Assembly: GCA_945860205.1 (NCBI GenBank)
Contig: CAMARK010000028.1
Span: forward strand, 1-49,703
Direction of reading: 5' to 3'
Length of the DNA: 49,703 bases
DNA from: Reyranella massiliensis 521
GTDB taxonomy: Bacteria > Pseudomonadota > Alphaproteobacteria > Reyranellales > Reyranellaceae
The position numbers were made by a program, and so were the translations under genes. The first letter of the stretch is position 1. Every line of letters begins with the position of its first letter. Below the pieces are notes generated by a model. That model searched no databases, had not been told where the DNA came from, and worked only from the letters and a program-made list of their open reading frames with translations. Shown in pieces: positions 19,766 to 29,267 of this stretch.

Positions 19766-20448
19766 GCGACGCCCCGAGCAATGCCCGTGCGCAGATCCTG
19801 AACGGCATCAGGCGTTCGCTTCGCCGCGGCGAGATCTCGGGCGATCAGCGCCGCGAGGTCGAGACGCGGCTGGCGGCACCGCCGCGCGGGCCGGTCGTGG
19901 CGCGCGCGCAACTTGCGCAGCCGCAGAAAGTGGACCTGTTCTGCCAGTGGGCCGAGACCAACAACGCCACGGTGGCGCGCGTCGCGGCACCCGATGTGGC
20001 GGCCGAGGTCGTGTCGTTCCTGGCGCGCAACAACCTGCCGGCGCGAGCCGCGATGGCACCCTCGCCGCAGCTCGCGGACTACGATTGGGCCAGTCAGAAG
20101 ATGCTGTCGCTCCGCCACGGCCGCGGCGAAGCAAGCGACCAGGTCTCGATCACCGGCGCCTTCGCCGGCATCGCCGAGACCGGAACGCTCGTCACGGCCT
20201 CGGGACCGGAGCATCCGGTGACGCTCAACCTGCTGCCCGATACCCACATCGTCGTGGTGCGCGAAGAAGACATCGTGAGCGGCTACGAGGACGTATGGGT
20301 GCGGCTGCGGGCGCGCTACGGCAAGGACCGCATGCCGCGCACCGTCAACACACTCACCGGACCGTCGCGCACCGGCGACATCGAGCAGGCCATGGAGCTC
20401 GGCGCCCATGGGCCACGCCGCATGCACATCGTGGTCGTACGGACATGA
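19762..20448 (+). CDS. lutC: Lactate utilization protein C (LutC, LUD domain)
   Basis: A 228-aa LUD-domain protein starting MSDAPSNARAQILNGIRRSLRRG at ATG 19762, which overlaps the lutB stop; the frame is open far upstream but those residues are antisense-like shadow. Family features are QVSITGAFAGIAETGTLV, GPEHPVTLNLLPDTHIVVV, and GPSRTGDIEQAMELGAHGPRRMHIVVV at the C-terminus. It completes the lactate oxidation operon. Downstream, a chain of ATGAAG triplet pairs leads to the methyltransferase start. Confidence 0.93.
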   Translation: MSDAPSNARAQILNGIRRSLRRGEISGDQRREVETRLAAPPRGPVVARAQLAQPQKVDLFCQWAETNNATVARVAAPDVAAEVVSFLARNNLPARAAMAPSPQLADYDWASQKMLSLRHGRGEASDQVSITGAFAGIAETGTLVTASGPEHPVTLNLLPDTHIVVVREEDIVSGYEDVWVRLRARYGKDRMPRTVNTLTGPSRTGDIEQAMELGAHGPRRMHIVVVRT

Positions 20449-20492
20449 AGCCGGCGGACATGAAGCGGGCGCGCATGAAGGCCATCCCATGA
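20445..20492 (+). other. 15-codon micro-ORF bridging lutC and the methyltransferase
   Basis: ATG 20445 overlaps the lutC stop by ATGA and its own TGA (20490-20492) overlaps the methyltransferase ATG (20489) by ATGA. It encodes MKPADMKRARMKAIP, with three Met-Lys pairs. It could keep ribosomes on the message between the two genes (translational coupling) or be chance. No independent ribosome-binding site is visible. Confidence 0.35.
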
Positions 20493-21253
20493 AGCCGGTC
20501 GCCGGCGCCGCCCCTCCCGAGCCCCGGGGGGAACTGCGCGTCGTCGGCACCAGCGTCGGCCGCGAGGTCGAGCTGCTGCTCGATCGCCTCGCCAGCGAGA
20601 TGGGACGACGCGCGCCGCGGGTCCTGCAGGTGGGCTCGCGCACGCTTCTGTCGGATCGCAATGAACGCAACTGGCGCAGCCTGATCGCCAAGCGCTTCGG
20701 CGCACGCGCGCGCTTCATCGGCCTCGACCTGCTCGAAGGCGCCAACGTCGACGTCGTCGGTGACATCTGCAGCAGCCCGCGGACGCTGAAGGCGAAGCTG
20801 GGCGAAGATCCATTCGACCTGGTGATCTGCTGCCATGTGCTCGAGCACGCCCGCCATCCGGCGCGGGCCGCCGGCAATATCGAGCGCGTTCTGCGCCCGG
20901 GTGGCCTCGCCTACGTGGCAACGCCATGGTCGCAGGCCTTCCACGCCGCGCCGGACGATTATTGGCGCTTCTCGGTGCGCGGCCTGATGCTGATGTTCGA
21001 GCGGCTGGAGATCGTGTCGTCGTTCTACAGCGGCGGCGATGTCGGGCTCGACGTCGCCTATCGCGTCATGCGCGATGGTCTGCCCGAACTAGACCCAAGG
21101 GCGGGCGCCGTCGAGCAGGGCCTGTTCCAGCTCGTGCTCGACCATGAGGACAATCGCGCCGTGCTGGCCCGCCAGGCCACCGAGCGTCTGCCGGTGTCGC
21201 GGACCTACCTGCCGACCCTGTTCGTGAACATCGTGGGCCAGCGGCAGCCATAG
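20489..21253 (+). CDS. Class I SAM-dependent methyltransferase (Methyltransf_11-like)
   Basis: A 254-aa protein. RVLQVGSRTLLSDRNERNW occupies the motif I position but is atypical, lacking the usual G-x-G-x-G. FIGLDLLEGANVDVVGDIC is the strand 2 acid region. FDLVICCHVLEHARHPARAAGNI and VLRPGGLAYVATPW are classic for the Methyltransf_11 group. The DDYWRFSVRGLMLMFE segment recurs in methyltransferases of polysaccharide or lipid pathways. The substrate is unknown. ATG 20489 is chosen because it overlaps the micro-ORF stop; earlier starts in this frame would run into lutC. Repeat copy 2 follows the stop. Confidence 0.8.
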   Translation: MKPVAGAAPPEPRGELRVVGTSVGREVELLLDRLASEMGRRAPRVLQVGSRTLLSDRNERNWRSLIAKRFGARARFIGLDLLEGANVDVVGDICSSPRTLKAKLGEDPFDLVICCHVLEHARHPARAAGNIERVLRPGGLAYVATPWSQAFHAAPDDYWRFSVRGLMLMFERLEIVSSFYSGGDVGLDVAYRVMRDGLPELDPRAGAVEQGLFQLVLDHEDNRAVLARQATERLPVSRTYLPTLFVNIVGQRQP

Positions 21254-21300
21254 GGTCTTTCCGCCCAAGACCGAATCATTCAAGTCGGGCGACGAATAGA

Positions 21301-21404
21301 CCTCATGCTGAGGGGCGAGCGAAGCGAGCGTCTCGAAGCATGGCTAACAGCATGATTGGTCCCACCCTTCGAGACGGGCGCTGCGCGCCCTCCTCAGGGT
21401 GAGG
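21301..21404. repeat. Composite hairpin repeat, copy 2
   Basis: Same design as 8760-8866: outer arms CCTCATGCTGAGG and CCTCAGGGTGAGG, inner arms GTCTCGAAGCATGG and CCCACCCTTCGAGACG, and the right-hand small hairpin GGGCGC-TGC-GCGCCC. The left small segment is GAGCGAAGCGAGCG, a direct rather than inverted repeat. It lies between the convergent methyltransferase and porin genes. Confidence 0.9.
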
Positions 21405-21456
21405 TGAGTTTGTGTCAGCCCGACACGTCGTCTGCCAATGAGGTGCCCACAAAAGA

Positions 21457-21482
21457 AAAGAGCGGGCTTGCGCCCGCTCTTT
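21457..21482 (-). terminator. Porin gene rho-independent terminator
   Basis: AAAGAGCGGGC (21457-21467) and GCCCGCTCTTT (21472-21482) form a perfect 11-bp stem with a 4-base loop, 24 bp past the porin stop. On the minus strand it is followed by a T-rich run (CTTTTCTTTTG spans the stem end). Typical of a strongly expressed outer-membrane protein gene. Confidence 0.85.
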
Positions 21483-21506
21483 CCGATTTGTCGGACTGGC
21501 GTGTGC

Positions 21507-22907
21507 CTAGAAGCGCACGTCCATGCCCATGAGGATCGCCCAGGTGTTACCCGTGACGGCGTTCGAAGGTCCGCTCTGGTTGTTGATGAACGCACCACCA
21601 GTCAGCTTCACGCCCGGGCCGAGCGCGTAGTTGGCGCCAAGCTCGAACTTCTGGGCCGTTTCAGCACCGAACGCCAAGGCGAACGGGCCGCTGAACACGG
21701 TGCTGTTCACGCCGGGAGTGCCGCCGAACGTACCGGCCGCACCGCCCGAACCATTGAAGGTCGCGGCGTTGGTGCCCGACGCGATCGACTGGACGGTGGC
21801 GGAACCGTTACCGTTCGAGTTGATCGCACCCATCCACATGAACGAGACCTGCCACGGGCCGGTTTCGTACATGATACCCGCCGTAGCGAAGCGGGTCGCA
21901 TTGTCGACGCCGGTGTAGTAGTTCGAGCCCATGCCCTGGTTGTCGTAGCCGATCGAGCCACCGAGGGTGATGCCCTTGTAGCCAAACTGCAGACCAGCGG
22001 TCCACATCGTCCACGAAGCCAGGTTCGAACCAGTGATCTGGCTCGAAGCCGTGCCGAGGGCGCTGTAGCCCGGGTTGAACGCCGCGTAGGCGAACGAACC
22101 GTAGGCCGCAACCGTCACGTCACCGAACTTGTTCAGGTAGTTGGCGCCGATGTCGAAGCCGTCCTGCCAAGCATAGTCGTTGGTGGCGCAAGATGAGATG
22201 TTCGCTGCGCCGGCGAAGCCGCAAGCACCGAAGCCGCCCGAACCGAGACCACCCACGCCGCCGGCCAGACCGGTCGTGCCAAAATAGCCGCCGGCGCTGG
22301 GAGTGTTGATCTTCGGCGTGTAACCGACACCGATCTGCAGGCCCTGGAAGCGGGGCGTGAAGTAGTTGATGCGCTGCGTATCCTGCCAAGCCGCCGTGTT
22401 GGTGGCCGTGGTGGAGTGGAAGGCCGCCTTGTTGCTGGCGAAGGCAAGCGCGTTGCCGACAACGTGGTTGTGCTGAATGGCGCCGAAGCCGATCAGCGCC
22501 GACGGCGCGCCGTAATACATACGGTAGGAAGCGGCGTCGCGTGAGCCTAATTCGACGCGGCCCCAGTCGCCGAAGGCGAACAGGAAGGCTTCGTCGATGG
22601 TGGCCATCGAGCCGGTAGCGCCAGCGTTCGGGTTCCAGGCTTCGAGTTCGACGTTGACGCCGACCGAAGTGCCGTTGTCCAGCTTCGTCTGACCGATGAA
22701 GTGGATTTCGCCTTCCTGCATGAAGAACAGGCCCTTGTAGCTCGTAAAGGAACCGTTCGTCGCGTAGGACGATTCGATGCTGTTGGCGACAGCGTAGAAT
22801 GTGTAGTAGCCGCCCACGCCGACCTTGATCGGATCGGCGGCCATGGCCGGCGCGGCCATCAGCCCACCAACGACCAAAGCGGTCGAGCCCAATAGAAGCT
22901 TCTTCAT
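21507..22907 (-). CDS. Outer-membrane porin (alphaproteobacterial type)
   Basis: A 466-aa protein. MKKLLLGSTALVVGGLMAAPAMA is a signal peptide (cleavage after Ala23). The mature part opens DPIKVGVGGYYTFYAVAN and has repeated amphipathic beta strands, an EGEIHFIGQTKLDNG segment, GDWGRVELGSRDAASYRM, long Gly/Ser/Asn-rich loops, and a C-terminal phenylalanine (ILMGMDVRF) as needed for barrel insertion. This matches the general Gram-negative porin family common in Rhodospirillales. AGGGAG lies 5-10 bases before ATG 22907. The flanking terminator and the clean codon bias suggest high expression. Substrate selectivity is not predictable. Confidence 0.9.
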   Translation of the reverse strand: MKKLLLGSTALVVGGLMAAPAMAADPIKVGVGGYYTFYAVANSIESSYATNGSFTSYKGLFFMQEGEIHFIGQTKLDNGTSVGVNVELEAWNPNAGATGSMATIDEAFLFAFGDWGRVELGSRDAASYRMYYGAPSALIGFGAIQHNHVVGNALAFASNKAAFHSTTATNTAAWQDTQRINYFTPRFQGLQIGVGYTPKINTPSAGGYFGTTGLAGGVGGLGSGGFGACGFAGAANISSCATNDYAWQDGFDIGANYLNKFGDVTVAAYGSFAYAAFNPGYSALGTASSQITGSNLASWTMWTAGLQFGYKGITLGGSIGYDNQGMGSNYYTGVDNATRFATAGIMYETGPWQVSFMWMGAINSNGNGSATVQSIASGTNAATFNGSGGAAGTFGGTPGVNSTVFSGPFALAFGAETAQKFELGANYALGPGVKLTGGAFINNQSGPSNAVTGNTWAILMGMDVRF

Positions 22908-23371
22908 CTTTCTCCCTCTCTCATTGATCAGAGACTGGTACGTACCAAAAGGCCTGTCCGACCGGCGGAATGTGGAAGCCCAACTTGCAGCTACTCACGG
23001 TCTCCGCCAATGCGACAGGAACAATAGAACACAGGGCTAAAAGAAGGGTCAAGAAATGGTCGCGATGCCGCCTGATTCTTCCCTCGACCTGTGGCGTCTT
23101 TGTCACAATTTCGGCGACTCCTTGGGCTAAAAGCTGCCTGAGCTACCGCATCTAGTCACTGTCTGGGAGACCTAAGTAAGTTTTATAAAGAGACGTTATC
23201 TCTTCGCGAGTTTCATGTCGATACTGTTTGGCCAGTGCCCGTTCACTTGAAGTCCACAGCCCCTGCGTCTATGGTCTTTCAGGCCATCTTGTCGATCATT
23301 CCAGCACGTGTTTGTCGTGCGCCGGCAGTATTCCCTACAATATTCTGGCCAATTCGGCTAAAGGCGCCAAC
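22908..23371. other. 464-bp intergenic region between the porin and DUF3576 genes
   Basis: This divergent interval is visibly richer in A+T than its surroundings. It should hold the promoters and 5' leaders of both genes. I see a candidate minus-strand promoter (next entry) and a short inverted repeat AAGAGA-CGTTA-TCTCTT at 23188-23204 beside TTTTATAAAG, which could be an operator or leader hairpin for the plus strand. I find no credible protein-coding frame, tRNA or repeat family member here. Confidence 0.6.
23024..23052 (-). promoter_or_regulatory. Candidate sigma-70-type promoter of the porin
   Basis: On the minus strand TTGACC (23047-23052) and TTCTAT (23024-23029) are separated by 17 bases, about 120 bases before the porin start. 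The -35 matches the consensus at five of six positions, the -10 at three. No experimental support. Confidence 0.35.
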
Positions 23372-23941
23372 ATGTCGGGCTCATCCATTCCTCTTCGCGC
23401 TCTGGTCGTCTTGACCTGCGTCCTGACGCTCGGCCTCGCCGGTTGCGGGGGTGGGGGCAATAATGTCGCCGAAACGCGGACCGGCAAATCCAACGACCGC
23501 GACAAGCGTGACCTCAACCAAGGTCTGGGTGGCCGTACCCAGGAGCAGGGGACATTGTTCGGACCGGGCGGCCTGTTCGGTTCCAAGGCCGACAAGAAGG
23601 ACGACACCGGCAGCGGCGTGGCGGTGAACGCCTACCTGTGGCGGGCCTCGCTCGACACCATCAACTTCATCCCGCTGGTCTCGGCCGACCCGTTCGGCGG
23701 AGTCATCATCACCGACTGGTATACGCCGGCCGAGACGCCGAACGAGCGCATGAAGGTCCAGGTCACCATCCTCGACCGCGAGCTCCGGGCAGACGGCGTC
23801 AGGGTTTCGGTGTTCAAGCAGCAGACCGCGCCCAAGGGCGGCACCTGGGTCGACGCCCAGGTCGACCCGCGCACCCAGATCGACATCGAGAACGCCATCC
23901 TGACGCGCGCGCGCCAGCTTCGTATCGCAGGCGGCTCCTGA
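23372..23941 (+). CDS. DUF3576-family lipoprotein
   Basis: A 189-aa protein. The signal peptide ends in LAGC with Cys25 as the lipidation site, followed by a Gly-rich stretch. The domain contains VNAYLWRASLDTINFIPLVSADPFGGVIITDWYTP, then KVQVTILDRELRADGVRVSVFKQ and a C-terminal IENAILTRARQLRI. This matches the alphaproteobacterial DUF3576 family, which is usually encoded directly upstream of leuS, as here. The role is unknown, probably in the envelope. ATG 23372 is chosen as the start of the lipoprotein signal; the open frame before it has no signal-like sequence. Confidence 0.87.
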   Translation: MSGSSIPLRALVVLTCVLTLGLAGCGGGGNNVAETRTGKSNDRDKRDLNQGLGGRTQEQGTLFGPGGLFGSKADKKDDTGSGVAVNAYLWRASLDTINFIPLVSADPFGGVIITDWYTPAETPNERMKVQVTILDRELRADGVRVSVFKQQTAPKGGTWVDAQVDPRTQIDIENAILTRARQLRIAGGS

Positions 23942-23972
23942 CGGCCTCCTCACATCGCCAAAACTTGACGTG

Positions 23973-24010
23973 TGAGGCCGTAGCGGGCATCCGCTGCGGC
24001 CTCAGTCTTT
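23973..24010 (+). terminator. Stem-loop with T-rich tail upstream of leuS
   Basis: TGAGGCCGTAGCGG (23973-23986) and CCGCTGCGGCCTCA (23991-24004) form a 14-bp stem with one mismatch and a GCAT loop, followed by GTCTTTTCC. It lies 31 bp after the DUF3576 stop and 38 bp before leuS. It could end the DUF3576 transcript or attenuate leuS. Confidence 0.55.
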
Positions 24011-24042
24011 TCCGGATTCCCGCTCTTTGTAGGAAGTAGGCC

Positions 24043-26652
<2,610 letters not shown>

Positions 26653-26692
26653 ACACACCCGCTCTCTACTACCAAGCCAGGAGGCCATCGCC

Positions 26693-26863
26693 ATGGCACG
26701 CAAGCCGAACTACGATTTCGAACGCCGCGAACGCGAACGACTGAAGTCCATCAAGGTCGCCGAAAAGGCCGAAGCCAAGCGCCAGGCCCGCGAGAAGGCC
26801 CGCGCCGAAAACGCAGGCGAAGCGCCGCCGGCTGATGTCGAGCCCGCTCCCGACAAGGTCTGA
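26693..26863 (+). CDS. Small basic charged protein between leuS and holA
   Basis: A 56-aa protein. ATG 26693 has GGAGG at 26680-26684, an ideal ribosome-binding site. The sequence MARKPNYDFERRERERLKS leads into an Ala/Lys/Arg/Glu-rich helix and an acidic Pro-rich tail ending PAPDKV. Similar short MARKPNYDFERRERER proteins occur in Hyphomicrobiales (from memory) and have no assigned function; the charged helix suggests coiled-coil or nucleic-acid contact. In related genomes the gap between leuS and holA normally encodes LptE, which is absent here. The coding call rests on the ribosome-binding site and codon bias. Confidence 0.72.
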   Translation: MARKPNYDFERRERERLKSIKVAEKAEAKRQAREKARAENAGEAPPADVEPAPDKV

Positions 26864-26889
26864 TCGCACCCGCTCGGGGTGAGATCCAG

Positions 26890-27945
26890 ATGAAGATCGA
26901 GCCGCGCCAGGTCGAAGCGTTCCTCAAGAAGCCGGATCCCCGGATTCGCGGCGTGGTGATCTACGGCAACGACGATGGCCTGGTCGCCGAGCGCGCGGTC
27001 GCTCTGGCCAAGGCCATCTGCCCGGACCTGGGCGATCCCTTCCGCGTCGTCGATATCGCGGGCGAAGTGCTGAAGCACGATCCGGCGCGGTTGGCCGACG
27101 AGTTCGGCGCGATGTCGATGATGGGCGGCCGCCGTGTCGTCCGCGTGCGGCCGGCCGGTGAGGAATCGACGGCGGCGCTGGAAAACCTCGTGGCCGCCAC
27201 CGCCGGCGACGCGCTGATCGTTGTCGAGGGCGGCAACCTCACGCCGCGCTCCGGCCTGCGCGCGCTGGCCGAGAGCGAGGCCTGCCTGGCCGCAATGCCG
27301 TGCTACATGGACAACGAGGCGGCGCTCGAAGGGCTGGTCGAAAGCGCGGCGCGCGCCCAGGGCCTCACCGTCGATGCCGACGCCCTGCCGTGGATCGTCG
27401 AGCGGCTGGGCGGCGACCGCGGCCAGACCCGCAGCGAGATCGAGAAGCTGCTGCTCTACAAGGCGGGTGGGGGGGCGGGCGACACCAGCAAGACCATCAC
27501 GCTGGCCGACGCCATCGATATCCTGGGCGATACCGCTGCGATCGGCATCGACAACGTGATCGCCGCCACCTTCGACGGCGAACTGGTGGCGCTCGACCGC
27601 GCCCTCGACCGCGTCTTCTCCGAGGGCGGCCATCCGGTGCAGCTGGTGCGCTCGCTGCAACGCCACGCCGACCAGCTCCATATCGTGTCGGCGCACGCCG
27701 GCAAGGGGGGCAATATGGAATCGGCGATGTTCAAGGCGCGTGGCCTGCCGCGCGGCGGCCCGGTCCGCCAGCGCTTCGAGCGGCATCTGCGCGCCTGGCC
27801 GCTGCCGCGCCTCAGCGCTTCGCTGACGGCGATCCTGGAAGCCGAGATGGAGTGCAAGCGCACGGGATTGCCCGACGAGGCGATCGCCCGCCGGCTCTGC
27901 CTGCGCCTGGCACAGGCGGCGCGCTCCGCGAAGGCCAGACGCTAG
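26890..27945 (+). CDS. holA: DNA polymerase III subunit delta (HolA)
   Basis: A 351-aa clamp-loader subunit. The N-terminal region MKIEPRQVEAFLKKPDPRIRGVVIYGNDDGLVAERA is the family's opening (RGVVIYGNDDGL). FRVVDIAGEVL, DEFGAMSMMGGRRVVRVRPAG and the C-terminal helical collar (HPVQLVRSLQRHADQLH; RHLRAWPLPRLSASL) follow. It helps load the beta clamp onto DNA. A GTGAG precedes the start. The stop codon lies inside a small terminator hairpin shared with the convergent encapsulin gene 4 bp away. Confidence 0.92.
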   Translation: MKIEPRQVEAFLKKPDPRIRGVVIYGNDDGLVAERAVALAKAICPDLGDPFRVVDIAGEVLKHDPARLADEFGAMSMMGGRRVVRVRPAGEESTAALENLVAATAGDALIVVEGGNLTPRSGLRALAESEACLAAMPCYMDNEAALEGLVESAARAQGLTVDADALPWIVERLGGDRGQTRSEIEKLLLYKAGGGAGDTSKTITLADAIDILGDTAAIGIDNVIAATFDGELVALDRALDRVFSEGGHPVQLVRSLQRHADQLHIVSAHAGKGGNMESAMFKARGLPRGGPVRQRFERHLRAWPLPRLSASLTAILEAEMECKRTGLPDEAIARRLCLRLAQAARSAKARR

Positions 27946-27961
27946 CGCTTTAGCGTTTTTT
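27939..27961 (+). terminator. holA terminator embedded in the gene ends
   Basis: ACGCTA (27939-27944) and TAGCGT (27951-27956) form a 6-bp stem with a 6-base loop, followed by TTTTT. The stem includes the holA TAG stop, and the right arm includes the encapsulin TAA stop on the other strand. Confidence 0.55.
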
Positions 27962-28774
27962 GCCGCCGCCCGACGTGAGCGGGATGGCGGCTTGCTGCGA
28001 CAGGATCAGGAAAGTGAAGCTCTCCTCGAGGTAGAGCCTGACGCGCTCGGCGTTGTGGTCGAGATAGCCGATCGAGAAATCCTGGCCGACTGTCAGCTCG
28101 AAATCGCCGCCACGCAGAGAAATCACCAGGCCGCCATCGAGCCCGGGAGCCCAGACGATGTCGCCGTCGACCAGGCGCTGGACGTGGCTGATGATCGGAT
28201 AGCCCTCGTCGGTGCGCGAGGCGAGATCCTTGTAGAGCTGCTCGCTCAGCACCACGGCGAACGGCCCTTCGATGCCCTCGTCGCGCAGCTTCATGAGGGC
28301 CGCGGAGACAGCGCCGGGATAATCGGCGTGGCTTGCGCCCAGCGGCACCGCAGCCGAGGCCTGCGCCGGACAGATGCCGGTGATCCTGGCGGCCGCATAG
28401 CCTTGGAAGATCGCGCGATCCTCGGCGAGGGCGATCTCGCGCGCCGCCGCCGTCACCGAATCGAGATCGGGATCGCGGGCGCCGCGGTCGATGGCGTCGA
28501 GTTCGGCCCGGGCGACCTCGAAGGGAATGCGCAGTTCGACCAGCGGCTGGATGCGGCGCAGACGCGCCTGCACGGATTTGGCATTGGGCGGCGAGGCGAT
28601 CGGATCGGAGCGGCCCAGCTCGACATCCGACGCGCCCCAGCCCAGCGGGCCCTTGAAGTCGACGACGCGGCGTGCCGCCAGCAACGCGCGCAAGGTGCGC
28701 TTGGCTTCCTTCTCGATCTCTTCCCAGCCGGCCTCGGTGATCGGCGCGCGATCGCGGAACAGATGGTTCTTCAT
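27950..28774 (-). CDS. Family 1 encapsulin shell protein
   Basis: A 274-aa HK97-fold nanocompartment protein. Features aligned from memory with Thermotoga maritima encapsulin are: N-terminal LFRDRAPITEAGWEEIEKEAKRTL, RRVVDFKGPLGW, PLVELRIPFEVARAELDAIDRG, LAEDRAIFQGY, DEGIEGPFAVVLSEQLYKDL, and the C-terminal SLRGGDFELTVGQDFSIGYLDH plus LYLEESFTFLIL. About 60 copies should form a roughly 24-nm shell in the cytoplasm. ATG 28774 overlaps the stop of the ferritin-like cargo gene by ATGA. The pair sits between parB and holA, genes that are normally adjacent in Alphaproteobacteria. Confidence 0.95.
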   Translation of the reverse strand: MKNHLFRDRAPITEAGWEEIEKEAKRTLRALLAARRVVDFKGPLGWGASDVELGRSDPIASPPNAKSVQARLRRIQPLVELRIPFEVARAELDAIDRGARDPDLDSVTAAAREIALAEDRAIFQGYAAARITGICPAQASAAVPLGASHADYPGAVSAALMKLRDEGIEGPFAVVLSEQLYKDLASRTDEGYPIISHVQRLVDGDIVWAPGLDGGLVISLRGGDFELTVGQDFSIGYLDHNAERVRLYLEESFTFLILSQQAAIPLTSGGGKKR

Positions 28775-29184
28775 TTCGCCACCCGTCCGTTCGCCACTCG
28801 TCCATTCGCGGGCCGCAGACTGCCGATGCCGAGGCTGCCGTCGGCGGGCGCCGCCTCATCGCCGCCTCCATCGCCGCCACCTTCCTTCATGGCGGTCTCG
28901 ACCGCGGTGAGCGGCCCCTCGGTGAACAGAAACGTGCGCAGATGTTCGTTCAGCTTGGCATCGCCGCGGCGCAGCCATTCCAGGACCATCGCGGCATGTT
29001 CCTTCTCCTCGTCGCGATTGTGCTCGAGGATGGCGCGCAGTTCGTGATTCTCGGTCGCCTTGGCCCGCTGGTTGTACCAGTCGACGGCCTCCAGCTCCTC
29101 CATCAGCGAGACGATGGCACGATGCTGGTCGATAACCTCGGGTCCCAGCTTGCCGGGATTTTCGTGCAGCGAATCACTGGACAT
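28771..29184 (-). CDS. Encapsulated ferritin-like cargo protein (EncFtn)
   Basis: A 137-aa ferritin-like protein. The helical domain (IDQHRAIVSLMEELEAVDWYNQR; LEHNRDEEKEHAAMVLEWLRR) contains the ferroxidase residues Glu30, Glu60 and His63 plus Trp36-Tyr37, matching Rhodospirillum rubrum EncFtn with an offset of two. A Gly/Asp-rich linker (about 101-115) leads to the encapsulin-targeting peptide GSLGIGSLRP (116-125). Unusually, twelve more residues follow, ANGRVANGRVAK, encoded by a 15-bp tandem duplication. It oxidises Fe(II) for storage inside the shell. GGAGG precedes ATG 29184; the stop overlaps the encapsulin start. Confidence 0.94.
   Translation of the reverse strand: MSSDSLHENPGKLGPEVIDQHRAIVSLMEELEAVDWYNQRAKATENHELRAILEHNRDEEKEHAAMVLEWLRRGDAKLNEHLRTFLFTEGPLTAVETAMKEGGGDGGGDEAAPADGSLGIGSLRPANGRVANGRVAK
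28780..28809 (-). repeat. 15-bp tandem duplication at the cargo gene 3' end
   Basis: On the plus strand 28780-28794 (CACCCGTCCGTTCGC) and 28795-28809 (CACTCGTCCATTCGC) differ at two positions. They encode the repeated NGRVA units beyond the targeting peptide. Confidence 0.85.
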
Positions 29185-29267
29185 TCACAATGCCTCCGGC
29201 AACCGCGCGGAGACAAGACTCCGGCCGTGTGCCGGTAAACGCCGCTACCGGGTCGTTGGTTCCGCGA

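Noticed and set aside
22908-23371. A small protein or tRNA in the porin upstream region
   Set aside because: Short frames here have poor starts and no family resemblance, and I find no cloverleaf or TTC-A-A T-loop pattern.
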